The notes below the pieces were generated by a model. It saw nothing but the letters and a program-made list of their open reading frames with translations. It did not search any database and had not been told where the DNA came from. A program made the translations under genes and the position numbers. Of a stretch of DNA of 6,479 nt, positions 1 to 6,479 are shown in pieces. The DNA comes from Pseudarthrobacter sp. Lineage in GTDB: Bacteria; Actinomycetota; Actinomycetes; Actinomycetales; Micrococcaceae. The first letter of the stretch is position 1, and each line of letters opens with the position of its first letter. The stretch lies in assembly GCA_013362385.1 (NCBI GenBank), contig JABFWC010000456.1, forward strand, positions 1 through 6,479, in the 5' to 3' direction.

Positions 1-2
1 TT

Positions 3-917
3 CGTGCTGATCGGATCTGTCCCCAGGACTTCCTGGCTGCCCGGCACCGTAGAACGCGACCAGGCCGGTTTCCTGCGCACGGGTGCCAGCCGGGACGGCT
101 GCTTTACGCCGCTGCATTCCTCGTGTTCCTTGCCGGACTCGTGCTCTTCGTGTTTCCGCTCCGGACCGCGGAATGGTTCGCCTGGACGGTCAATCCGCCC
201 ATGACAGCAGTGTTCCTCGGCGCGGCATACTGGGCGAGTGCAGGCCTGGAGGTGACGGGAGCGCGCTCAGCGACCTGGGCTTCGGCGAGGCTGGCGGTCT
301 GGCCGGTGTTCATCTTCACGACGCTGACTTTGGCGGTCACCTTGCTTCATCTCGACCGTTTCCACCTGTCGCCGGCCAATGGCCTCCTTGCCCAGGTAGC
401 CACCTGGGCGTGGCTGGCAATCTATGCGATCGTACCTGTGGCGATGGGCGTTATCAGCAGGATGCAGATCCGGTCGGGGCGTCCTGGCCCGAAGTCCGCA
501 ACAGCGGGAGCGCCTGTGCTGCCCCCTGCTCTGAGGCTCCTCCTGGAGGGGAACGCCGTGGTGCTGCAGCTATACGTCGCGGCGCTGCTGGCAGTTCCCG
601 CTCTTGCGGCTGCCTGGTGGCCGTGGCCGTTGTCCGAGCTGACGGCGAGGGCTGTGGGCGCGTGGCTGGTGGGCCTTGGATGGTCCGCCGCGCAGGGCCA
701 GTCCAGCGGCGACCGCCGCAGCGTCCGCCCCGTGGCACTGACCTCCGTTGCCTTCGTGATCCTGCAGGCCCTGGCCCTCCTGCGGTATGGTGACGCCGTG
801 ATATGGCAGAGCGTGCAGGGAATCGGGTTCGTGACCGTACTGGTCGCCATAGGAGTGGCCGGTGTATGGGCGCTCGCACTATCCGGTTCGCCGGCAGCCG
901 GGGCGAGAATTAGGTGA
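3..917 (+). CDS. Polytopic integral membrane protein of unknown function, 5' end outside the window or frameshifted
   Basis: I do not recognise the family. The frame is open from the left edge to a TGA at 915-917. It encodes about eight hydrophobic segments, roughly at bases 99-161, 201-251, 288-350, 384-458, 531-617, 636-692, 729-785 and 816-884, with short basic loops between them. A role in the cell membrane is therefore likely, but no transport, enzyme or binding motif is visible. The first in-frame start codon in the window is a GTG at 123. That start would cut the first membrane helix in half, because hydrophobic residues (LLYAAAF...) begin at 99, so the true start is probably upstream. 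Before about base 97 the codon bias is better in another frame, which suggests a one-base frameshift (see findings). The 3' end overlaps the stop of the convergent DUF2087 gene by 8 bases. I am sure of a membrane protein from about 99 to 917 and unsure of everything before that. Confidence 0.7.
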   Translation, partial: RADRICPQDFLAARHRRTRPGRFPAHGCQPGRLLYAAAFLVFLAGLVLFVFPLRTAEWFAWTVNPPMTAVFLGAAYWASAGLEVTGARSATWASARLAVWPVFIFTTLTLAVTLLHLDRFHLSPANGLLAQVATWAWLAIYAIVPVAMGVISRMQIRSGRPGPKSATAGAPVLPPALRLLLEGNAVVLQLYVAALLAVPALAAAWWPWPLSELTARAVGAWLVGLGWSAAQGQSSGDRRSVRPVALTSVAFVILQALALLRYGDAVIWQSVQGIGFVTVLVAIGVAGVWALALSGSPAAGARIR

Positions 918-1425
918 GCCCGTTGACCTGCCCGAGCGCGTACGAGGAGCCCGAGGCTGTCCGCTCAAGCAGTCCGAAGTCCACCATGTAGCGGCGCAGC
1001 AGCACGACATCGTCGGTGTAGTTGAGGAGACGCTCGTTGACCTGCCGTTCCGAGAGCCGTTCACCGGGCGCGATGGCCTCGCCGGCGATCCTGGCAAGGA
1101 GGTCCCGCCGTTCCGCCACGTTCGCCGGGTACCGCTCAATCCGGCCCAGCCGCAGGAACCGGTCCAGCCCGGTCTTTCGCTGCCGCCGCGGCTGCTGTTC
1201 GAGCAGCTCCCGGAAGACCAGCTCAGATGCCACCAGTTCACCGGAAACGCGCCGCTCCACCAGCCCGGACTCCAGCAGGTTGGAGATGGCCCGGTTGCGC
1301 CGTTGCTCCTTCGCGCCGGGAAGCACGTCACGCAATTCCATGCCGAGTACTATCTGCGCATAGGCCGTCCGGGCGTCACTGTTGCCAAGCGCCGCGATGA
1401 CCCGCCGCCAGTGCAGGCCAGCCAT
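910..1425 (-). CDS. DUF2087 domain protein with N-terminal winged-helix-like region, probable regulator
   Basis: This 171-residue cytoplasmic protein has two parts. Residues about 5-75 (WRRVIAALGN...RNRAISNLLESGLVERR) look like an ArsR/MarR-style winged helix. Residues about 88-164 match the DUF2087 pattern: an L-x-R-L-G-R-I-x-R-Y-P start, then E-R-Q-V-N, then DDVVLLRRYMVDFGLLER. DUF2087 domains often occur joined to helix-turn-helix regions and are thought to act in transcription; the exact role is not established. I chose the ATG at 1425 because GGAG lies 8 bases upstream. A GTG at 1443, preceded by AGAGG, would add six residues and is a fair alternative. The longer open frame up to 1635 overlaps the permease and is not likely to be translated. 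The gene starts 58 bases after the permease stop on the same strand, so it is probably co-transcribed and may regulate it. Its stop overlaps the facing membrane-protein gene. Confidence 0.85.
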   Translation of the reverse strand: MAGLHWRRVIAALGNSDARTAYAQIVLGMELRDVLPGAKEQRRNRAISNLLESGLVERRVSGELVASELVFRELLEQQPRRQRKTGLDRFLRLGRIERYPANVAERRDLLARIAGEAIAPGERLSERQVNERLLNYTDDVVLLRRYMVDFGLLERTASGSSYALGQVNGLT

Positions 1426-1483
1426 TCCCCTGTCTCCAGCCACCTCGATGACCTCTTTCGACGCCGGTCCGGCCTCCGCCTTG

Positions 1484-3466
1484 TCACCCGACGTGAATGC
1501 CGGGCCGGCGCTCCGGGTCGGGTTCGTTTTCGCGGATGATTTCCCGGACCAACGGGGGCGTGTCGCCGCGCCCCAGGAGCAGGTAGCGCATGAGGTGGGC
1601 CACCGGGTTGCCTTCCGACCACTCAAAGTAGGCATGCGGCTTCACTCCTGTGGCGTCGCGCAGCGCCAGCAGGATGGCGGCAATCGCGTTCGTTGCGGCC
1701 GGGCTCTCCGCGCGCAGCACGCGGTGCGGGCCCACTTCGACGCCACGGACGTGCAGCACGTCGCTGAACCCGGAAGGATCGGTGACATCGATCTCAAGGA
1801 AGATGACGTCCGCTGTGCCGGGCACGGGGTTGTTTTCCCGCTGGGCGACCTCCTTGCCAAGGTACTCGGCCTCGTCGCGTGCCTGGGGCCGGTTGGCGAT
1901 CAGGTTCAGCCGCCCGTCATAGGCGATTGAATCGCTGATGAACTGGCGGGCGGCGTCGTCGAATTCGATGCTGTGGACGCGCAGCTCAGTGGTCCGGCTG
2001 ACCCGGGAGACCAGGGAGACGGCGATGATGCCGAGGATGAAGAATCCCGAGATGGTGATGCCGTCGGGTTTTTCGACGACGTTCGCCACCAGGGCGTAAA
2101 GGATCACCAGCGACAGGACGGTGAAGCCGATGGCCGCTGCGCGCTGCTTCTTGGCAATTGCGGAAATGGTGACGGCGATGGCGCCGGAGACCATCATCGC
2201 CAGGATCCCCGTTGCATACGCGCCGGCCTGGGCGTTGACGTCTGCCCTGAAGGCGATGGTGATCAGGACGCTGATGGCCGTGTACACAAGGACCACCGGG
2301 CGGACAGCGCGGGCCCAGTCCGGGGCCATGCCGTAGGAGGGAAGGTACCGTGGCACGATGTTGATGAGCCCTGCCATGGCCGAGGCTCCGGCGAACCACA
2401 GGATCAGGATGCTGCTGATGTCGTAGACCGAGCCGAAGGCGCTTCCAAGGTGTTCATGGGCGAGGTACGCCAGGGCCCGTCCGTTGGCCTGGCCGCCTTC
2501 CTGGAACTCCTGGGAAGGACTCAAAACGGTGGTCACAAAACTGCTGCCCATCAGATACACGCTCATGATCAGTGCAGCCACCGTGAGGAGCTTGCGGGTG
2601 TTCCGAACCTTATTCTGCAGCTTTTCCTCGGGCGTATTGCCGTTGGCGGCGACCAGCGGCATCATGCTGACGCCGGTCTCGAATCCGGACAGGCCGAGCA
2701 CCAGCAGCGGGAAGGCGATGAGCGCCGGTCCGACAATGCCGCCAAGGCCCGCCCCCGGACTTACCAGGGCCGAGGTCCAGTGGGTGATCAGGTCAGGGGA
2801 GGAAAACACTTCTACGAGCCCGGCCCCGATGATGATGGCGTTCAGCACCAGGAACACGGCCACCAGCGGTATGGCGACGGCCACGGCTTCGGAGAAACCC
2901 AACAGGAACACCCCGCCCAGGATCAGCAGCAGGACTACGGTGATCGGTACCGCCTGGCCATGCAAAGCCGGCGGAAGGTAGGGGTTTTCCAGCCGGTGCA
3001 CCGTGGCGTCCGCGGCCGAGAGCGTGATGGTGATGATCCAGGAGGTGGCAACGAAGCCAAGCAGGACCAGCACGAATATCTTGCCCCGCCAGAACGGCAG
3101 CAACCGCTCCAGCATGGCCACGGATCCTTGTCCGTGGGGGCTTTCCGCGGCCACCCGCCGGTACATGGGCAACATCCCCAGGAGCGTCAGGGCGACAATC
3201 AGCAGCGTCGCCAGCGGCGACAGCGCCCCTGCGGCCAGGGCCGCGATTCCGGGCAGATATGACAGGGTGGAAAAGTAGTCCACGCCGGTGAGGCACATGA
3301 CCTTCCACCAGCTCTGCTGGGGCCCATGGTCCTCCGCGGCCTCCGGACCCGCCGGCTGGTGGACCCGGTGTTCAAGCAGCCACCGGACCAGGGCGTTATG
3401 CGGTTGCGTCCCCTTCTCGGGGTTGGGCACCGTGGTGGGGATCAAAAGGGGTTCCGAAGCCGTCAA
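1484..3466 (-). CDS. APC-superfamily permease (amino acid or KimA-like potassium transporter type) with C-terminal soluble domain
   Basis: This 660-residue inner-membrane transporter has a short cytoplasmic N-terminus (1-55). About twelve membrane helices follow at roughly 62-80, 82-101, 130-152, 172-190, 193-218, 242-265, 292-316, 345-370, 388-406, 412-437, 443-463 and 470-488. The last ~170 residues form a soluble tail. The first helix carries [15 protein letters not shown], the broken-helix substrate region typical of APC permeases and comparable to the SSDALSSVAY region of Bacillus Kim[15 protein letters not shown] follows in the helix 2-3 loop. Family names in databases are usually 'amino acid transporter', but the long tail and overall length recall KimA-type potassium importers, so the substrate is open. 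I chose a TTG start at 3466 because AGAAGGAG lies 6 bases upstream. The frame stays open to a possible start at 3589, but those 41 extra residues look non-native and would span the intergenic gap. DUF2087 follows 58 bases downstream; the vWA gene lies 138 bases upstream. Confidence 0.88.
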   Translation of the reverse strand: MTASEPLLIPTTVPNPEKGTQPHNALVRWLLEHRVHQPAGPEAAEDHGPQQSWWKVMCLTGVDYFSTLSYLPGIAALAAGALSPLATLLIVALTLLGMLPMYRRVAAESPHGQGSVAMLERLLPFWRGKIFVLVLLGFVATSWIITITLSAADATVHRLENPYLPPALHGQAVPITVVLLLILGGVFLLGFSEAVAVAIPLVAVFLVLNAIIIGAGLVEVFSSPDLITHWTSALVSPGAGLGGIVGPALIAFPLLVLGLSGFETGVSMMPLVAANGNTPEEKLQNKVRNTRKLLTVAALIMSVYLMGSSFVTTVLSPSQEFQEGGQANGRALAYLAHEHLGSAFGSVYDISSILILWFAGASAMAGLINIVPRYLPSYGMAPDWARAVRPVVLVYTAISVLITIAFRADVNAQAGAYATGILAMMVSGAIAVTISAIAKKQRAAAIGFTVLSLVILYALVANVVEKPDGITISGFFILGIIAVSLVSRVSRTTELRVHSIEFDDAARQFISDSIAYDGRLNLIANRPQARDEAEYLGKEVAQRENNPVPGTADVIFLEIDVTDPSGFSDVLHVRGVEVGPHRVLRAESPAATNAIAAILLALRDATGVKPHAYFEWSEGNPVAHLMRYLLLGRGDTPPLVREIIRENEPDPERRPGIHVG

Positions 3467-3476
3467 GGACGTCTCC
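3467..3476 (-). promoter_or_regulatory. Ribosome binding site that fixes the TTG start of the permease
   Basis: On the minus strand AGAAGGAG precedes TTG at 3466 with a six-base gap. This is a near-perfect Shine-Dalgarno match and the strongest one in the window. No in-frame ATG or GTG nearby has a comparable site. Confidence 0.7.
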
Positions 3477-3604
3477 TTCTCTGGCGGGCCGGGCCGGTGC
3501 GCTGGCTTCACATCCGGGCTGGTATCTTTTCGGAGCGTACCACCGCACCGCCCTTTGGAGGCTGATTTTTCCACCCCTGGCGGGAGCAACCGGCAGCGGG
3601 ATGC
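3467..3604 (-). other. Intergenic leader between the vWA gene and the permease
   Basis: This 138-base gap lies between the vWA stop (3605-3607) and the permease start. I found no hairpin followed by a U-tract on the minus strand, so read-through from the vWA gene is possible. No convincing -35/-10 pair is visible. TACGCT on the minus strand (around 3533-3538) fits a loose actinobacterial -10 but has no good -35. A 7-base inverted repeat, CGGTGCG (3495-3501) and CGCACCG (3544-3550), is separated by 42 bases and may be chance in such GC-rich DNA. Confidence 0.4.
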
Positions 3605-5470
3605 CTAGAAGCTGGTCACCAATTCGCCCAGCACCTCCTCGAGCCTGCCCGGATCCGTGGCGTCGTAGTAGTGCGCCCCGCTGGCCTTGGCGATCTCCAC
3701 CAAAGTGGGGACATCGGCGTCGGGCCCGTAAGCGAGCGTAAAGACGAGCACCGGCGTCGAATGGTTTTGATGGCTCAACTGTTCCGACAGCCCGGCGAGG
3801 TCTCCGGCGTGCCGCGTGTCGTTCTTGCCGTCACTCAACAGCACGATTGTGTTGATGAACGAGTCCTTGTAGTCCTTTGCCTGGTCAGCGGCGAAACGGC
3901 TCACGGCTTCGAACAGAGGCGTCGCTTCCACCGGTTGGAGAGCGTTGAGCTTGCCGATGAGGTCCTCCCTGTTGGCCTTTAGCGGCGCTACAGGACTTAC
4001 GACGCCGGGCTGTAACGGACCATCACCGACATGGGAGAACGCCGCAAGCCCGACCTCGTCATCACCAACGAAGTGGTCCAACGCTTTGACCACGGCCTCC
4101 TTTGCCCGCTGCAGCTTGGTGACGCCGGATTCCTGGACCATAGATCCCGAAACGTCCATCAGGAACAAGGCCCTGGCCCGTTTCCGGACCTCAGGGAAGC
4201 TGCGCTGGATCGCCGCAAGCGCCTCCGCCTTGGGCAGGGGCAGCGGTCGAAGCGTTTCGGCGTACCGTCCCGTTGCCGCCACCGCCGGATCCAGTGCGCC
4301 CCGGACGGGGCGGAACCCGGAGGCCTTCACCACATCCTGGCCCTGCTTGGTCACGGCAAAACCGACGAAATCCTGTGCGGCCGACCGCTGCTGGCTTCCA
4401 ACCCAGTCTCCGCCGAGGATCACGGCAGGGTTGTCCGCGACATACACGCCGTCCCGGGGATAGATCGCCCGGAGCGGCTCCCTGGGGGGAGGGCCTGCAC
4501 GCTTTGTCGTCCCGTCCTCGCTGACGACTCCCCGGTTGTAGTCCCAGACGGATTTCTCGTCAACGATGACCGCGGAGAGGAACTCCGCGACTTCTCCGGC
4601 GTCGTCGGCCTGCCTGGCGTGCCACAGGAAATGTTCGGGGGTGGCCATATAGTGGCTGGTGCCCAACTCCACCGCGCGCACCTTCTCCACCAGGGATTGC
4701 GCCCCCAGGTCCATGCCGTCCAAACCCTCCATGCTGCCGCCCGCGGAGCCGTAGGATGCGGCAAGCGCCATCAGGCCAGACGTCGAAACAAGCGGGCTGG
4801 CCTTGCCGAACTTGAACTTCCCCCAGTCGCCGTGGCCCAGCCGCTGCCAGACATCCGGCTCCCCGGCCAGCGCAAAGACTTCGGACCATGACGGCGGCTT
4901 GCCGTCCCAGCCGAGGGCCGCCGCCATGGTTTCCGGCATGGCAACGACAACCGCACTGCGGGCCACGCTGGTTCCCTCCTGCCCGGCCGGGCTCCCGCCG
5001 GAAGGCTGCCCTGCAATCCGCAACCACGCAGAGGAGTCCGGCAACCAGACGGCGGGCTTTTCCCCGGCAGGAACGCCGGGGAACCGAGCCGCGACCTTGC
5101 CGGCGGCACTTCCCGACTTTTCCCGGCTTACTGACGGCGTCACGCACCTGCCTTCCACGCTGCGGGGCTTCGCCGTGTACGCGTCGGCAAGGGCCTGGAC
5201 CATGTCGGCGTTCTCGAGCGACGTAAGGATGCCCAAGGAAATGCAAGGCGGGCTCCCGGGCGTCGCCGCGGGATTGTCCTGCGGCAGCGGCCCGCCTGCT
5301 GCATCCGAGCCACCGCCAGCCGGGCCCGGCCCCTGCCCGGAAGCGCCCGGAAAAATCAGCATTCGCAGCACAAACGCGCCGCCGACGATGAGCAGCGCGA
5401 CGGTGGCTGCCGCGGCGATCCAGATCCAGCGGGGATAGCTAACGTCACCTGCTGCGTGTCGGCGGCCCAT
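3605..5470 (-). CDS. Membrane-anchored solute-binding-like and von Willebrand factor A (vWA) domain fusion protein
   Basis: The 621-residue protein begins with a short basic N-terminus and one membrane segment at about 15-38 (WIWIAAAATVALLIVGGAF), which acts as a signal anchor and places the rest outside the cytoplasm. A Gly/Pro-rich linker covers about 41-75. Residues ~77-400 resemble the type II periplasmic-binding fold: ISLGILTSLENADMVQALADAY near the start, and DNPAVILGGDWV and AAQDFVGFAVTKQGQDVV near the end. Residues ~433-615 form a vWA domain with a complete MIDAS metal site: D439-x-S441-x-S443 (DVSGSM), T517 (EATPLF) and D547 (LLSDGKND). There are only two cysteines, C76 and C109, both outside the cell and able to form a disulfide. 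vWA domains bind partners through a divalent metal; ligand and partner are unknown here. The ATG at 5470 follows AAAGGA by 7 bases. The product resembles actinobacterial proteins named 'substrate-binding and VWA domain-containing'. The permease gene follows on the same strand. Confidence 0.9.
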   Translation of the reverse strand: MGRRHAAGDVSYPRWIWIAAAATVALLIVGGAFVLRMLIFPGASGQGPGPAGGGSDAAGGPLPQDNPAATPGSPPCISLGILTSLENADMVQALADAYTAKPRSVEGRCVTPSVSREKSGSAAGKVAARFPGVPAGEKPAVWLPDSSAWLRIAGQPSGGSPAGQEGTSVARSAVVVAMPETMAAALGWDGKPPSWSEVFALAGEPDVWQRLGHGDWGKFKFGKASPLVSTSGLMALAASYGSAGGSMEGLDGMDLGAQSLVEKVRAVELGTSHYMATPEHFLWHARQADDAGEVAEFLSAVIVDEKSVWDYNRGVVSEDGTTKRAGPPPREPLRAIYPRDGVYVADNPAVILGGDWVGSQQRSAAQDFVGFAVTKQGQDVVKASGFRPVRGALDPAVAATGRYAETLRPLPLPKAEALAAIQRSFPEVRKRARALFLMDVSGSMVQESGVTKLQRAKEAVVKALDHFVGDDEVGLAAFSHVGDGPLQPGVVSPVAPLKANREDLIGKLNALQPVEATPLFEAVSRFAADQAKDYKDSFINTIVLLSDGKNDTRHAGDLAGLSEQLSHQNHSTPVLVFTLAYGPDADVPTLVEIAKASGAHYYDATDPGRLEEVLGELVTSF

Positions 5471-5531
5471 GCCCGTTTCCTTTGAAATCAGCCGGGGTCT
5501 GCCCGGGATGAATACAAACGATGAAACTGGT

Positions 5532-5551
5532 CCGCGGCAGTCACGCCGCGG
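5532..5551. repeat. Perfect inverted repeat, hairpin or operator upstream of the vWA gene
   Basis: CCGCGGC (5532-5538) and GCCGCGG (5545-5551) are perfect 7-base complements around the six-base loop AGTCAC. The element sits 61 bases before the vWA start codon. It could be a hairpin in the 5' untranslated RNA or a dyad bound by a regulator. There is no U-tract, so a terminator is less likely. Confidence 0.5.
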
Positions 5552-5571
5552 GTGCGCCTAGCCCCCCGCCC

Positions 5572-5617
5572 GTGCCCCAACAACCGGATACGCCCTACGA
5601 GAATAACCCCGGGGCAC
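5572..5617. repeat. Spaced inverted repeat GTGCCCC/GGGGCAC
   Basis: GTGCCCC (5572-5578) and GGGGCAC (5611-5617) are exact 7-base complements with 32 bases between them. The right arm abuts CCCC, forming a CCCCGGGG palindrome at 5607-5614, so two alternative pairings compete. This could be a folded leader, but short GC-rich matches also arise by chance. Confidence 0.3.
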
Positions 5618-5701
5618 ACAAAGTGAGAGTGCGGATTCGCCGATTCGTTGAATTCTGCGGTGACCCACATTCCTTGCCGCCACCCGTAAACCGTCCTGCA
5701 C

Positions 5702-5722
5702 GGGCCCACGAGGGGCGGGCCC
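5702..5722 (-). terminator. Hairpin, probable terminator of the HNH gene
   Basis: In the minus-strand RNA GGGCCCGC and GUGGGCCC form an 8-base stem, with one G-U pair, around the five-base loop CCCUC. It starts 32 bases after the HNH stop codon. The G-U position would be an A-C mismatch in plus-strand RNA, so the stem fits minus-strand transcription better. There is no U-tract, which is common for actinobacterial terminators but leaves the call unproven. Confidence 0.5.
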
Positions 5723-5754
5723 CGCAATTCACACCCACCGGCCAGGTAATAGCG

Positions 5755-6479
5755 TCAGTCGCGGCCGGCCTCAAGGATGCGCCGCGCGTCCTCCTGTGCT
5801 TCAACGGCCAGGTCGCTGAGGACTTCGCCCCTCAGGTGCCCTGATGCTGCCATCATGCGCCTGAGTTCCGGGACGCTCGTCGGTGCTCCCGGCCCACGGT
5901 GGGCCATGGCGTGGCAGTTGGGGCACAGCGGTAGGAGGTCTGTGACCGGATCCAGCTGGTACCCGCTTCCGAGCATTTCGGGAGGCACCACATGATGAAC
6001 GTCCATCACGTCGGTCCCGGCCTCGCCGTAGGCCCTTTCGAAGGAGTAGCCGCAGGCCGCGCAGGATGTTCCATGGTAGGCCAGGCACAACCGCCGGGCG
6101 TCTGCGTTCCGCTCGTAGCGGTTCACGTCGATCCGGCTGACGGCTTCCGGCGGGAAGGTGCCGGAAACCAGCTCTTCCCGGCCAGCCGACGTCGGCCCCT
6201 GTTCCCGCCACAGCCGGCGAAGGCCGGGCTCCGCTGACGGCGCAAGGTCCGTGCTCGCCCGACGGGCCGCCTCGCGCCAGGGTACAGCAGGGACGGCTGC
6301 GCGGAGCGCGTCCAGTGGCACCTGTCCGCCGATGGGGAGCAACGCGTCGAAGACGACCATGACGAACCACCCGCGCTCGTGCAGCTGGAAGGCTTCGGAC
6401 ATTACCGTGCCGTGGCCGATCAGCCCGCTGCCGGCGTCGCTGCTGCCCTGCAGCAGGAGCCACGCTTCCGTCCCGGGCA
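5755..6479 (-). CDS. HNH endonuclease with N-terminal PUA/EVE-like domain, 5' end outside the window
   Basis: The frame runs open from the right edge to a TGA at 5755-5757, showing 240 residues. An ATG at 6402 is not the likely start, because conserved-looking sequence (AWLLLQGSSDAGSGLIGHGTV) continues before it. That stretch plus WFVMVVFDALLPIGGQVPL, VPWREAARR and LRRLW resembles the N-terminal PUA/EVE-like region of many actinobacterial HNH proteins. The nuclease domain, numbered from the 6402 ATG, has C114-AA-C117, the DVHHVVP motif (H136, H137), DPVTDLLPLC and CPNCHAMAH (C160, C163, H164, H168). The four cysteines should hold a structural zinc, and the histidines bind the catalytic metal. 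The middle Asn of HNH is Asp (D155), as is usual in this subfamily. It probably cuts DNA in the cytoplasm. PUA-like domains joined to HNH domains can read modified bases, so a modification-dependent restriction role is possible but unproven. Perhaps 40-60 N-terminal residues are missing. Confidence 0.88.
   Translation of the reverse strand, partial: PGTEAWLLLQGSSDAGSGLIGHGTVMSEAFQLHERGWFVMVVFDALLPIGGQVPLDALRAAVPAVPWREAARRASTDLAPSAEPGLRRLWREQGPTSAGREELVSGTFPPEAVSRIDVNRYERNADARRLCLAYHGTSCAACGYSFERAYGEAGTDVMDVHHVVPPEMLGSGYQLDPVTDLLPLCPNCHAMAHRGPGAPTSVPELRRMMAASGHLRGEVLSDLAVEAQEDARRILEAGRD

Larger units (their letters stand above)
5471..5754 (-). other. 284-base non-coding region upstream of the vWA gene
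   Basis: This gap separates the HNH stop from the vWA start. It contains a terminator-like hairpin near the HNH end, a perfect short palindromic hairpin 61 bases before the vWA start, and a wider GTGCCCC/GGGGCAC inverted repeat. The vWA promoter must lie here if the hairpin really ends the HNH transcript, but I cannot pick out a clear -35/-10 pair. A minus-strand open frame at 5488-5727 has weaker codon bias than the real genes and no well-spaced ribosome binding site, so I do not call it a gene. Confidence 0.55.

Noticed and set aside
201..204. ATGA overlap that could couple an upstream frame-1 gene to a start at 201
   Set aside because: It would discard a well-formed first helix at 99-161, there is no good ribosome binding site before 201, and the frame-1 tail looks non-coding.
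83..793. 236-residue plus-strand frame within the membrane protein
   Set aside because: Cys/Arg/Gly/Pro-rich shadow of the real frame, which gives clear membrane helices.
1973..3262. Long 429-residue plus-strand open frame opposite the permease
   Set aside because: It mirrors the codon bias of the permease, is rich in Asp/Gly/Gln/His/Arg with no domain, and the minus-strand product is a convincing transporter.
3541..3572. Possible plus-strand terminator before the T-run at 3566-3570
   Set aside because: The stem is only 3-4 bases and no plus-strand gene ends nearby.
3467..3604. Known riboswitch (for example c-di-AMP type) upstream of the KimA-like permease
   Set aside because: I could not find the conserved motif of that class in the gap.
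4031..4891. 286-residue plus-strand frame opposite the vWA gene
   Set aside because: The minus strand holds recognisable vWA motifs; this frame has none and is a GC-rich shadow.
5488..5727. Minus-strand 79-residue frame in the intergenic region
   Set aside because: About 70 percent G/C at third positions from its inner ATG, no spaced ribosome binding site, runs through both hairpins and into the vWA leader.

Overview
This is a GC-rich, densely coded window. Protein style, strong G/C preference at third codon positions, GTG/TTG starts and the gene families present suggest an actinobacterium, most likely a soil member of the Micrococcaceae (Arthrobacter/Pseudarthrobacter type). That assignment is a judgement from the sequence, not a database result. 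I see no tRNA, rRNA, CRISPR array, transposase or prophage gene.

Layout from left to right. (1) A plus-strand gene for a polytopic membrane protein of unknown function enters from the left edge and ends at 917. Its first ~100 bases look as if the reading frame changes, so it may carry a frameshift. (2) Its stop overlaps the stop of a convergent minus-strand gene, 910-1425, which encodes a small winged-helix/DUF2087 protein. (3) Just upstream of that on the minus strand is a 660-residue APC-superfamily permease (1484-3466) with a large soluble C-terminal domain and a TTG start set by a strong ribosome binding site. (4) After a 138-base gap comes a 621-residue membrane-anchored extracytoplasmic protein (3605-5470) that fuses a solute-binding-protein-like region to a von Willebrand factor A domain with a complete MIDAS metal site. 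(5) A 284-base non-coding gap (5471-5754) holds two good hairpins. One looks like the terminator of the last gene and the other lies in the upstream region of the vWA gene. (6) A minus-strand HNH endonuclease gene runs off the right edge. It carries part of an N-terminal PUA/EVE-like domain in front of the Cys4-HNH nuclease domain.

The vWA protein, permease and DUF2087 gene share strand and order and could be expressed together. The permease and DUF2087 gene are separated by only 58 bases and are the most likely co-transcribed pair. The vWA protein could feed or sense something for the permease, but only adjacency supports that. The HNH gene appears to be a separate unit ended by its own hairpin. 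I did not find a clear new multi-gene system. The most worthwhile items are the solute-binding/vWA fusion next to a KimA-like permease, the PUA-like/HNH nuclease, the structured 284-base intergenic region, and the probable frameshift at the left edge.
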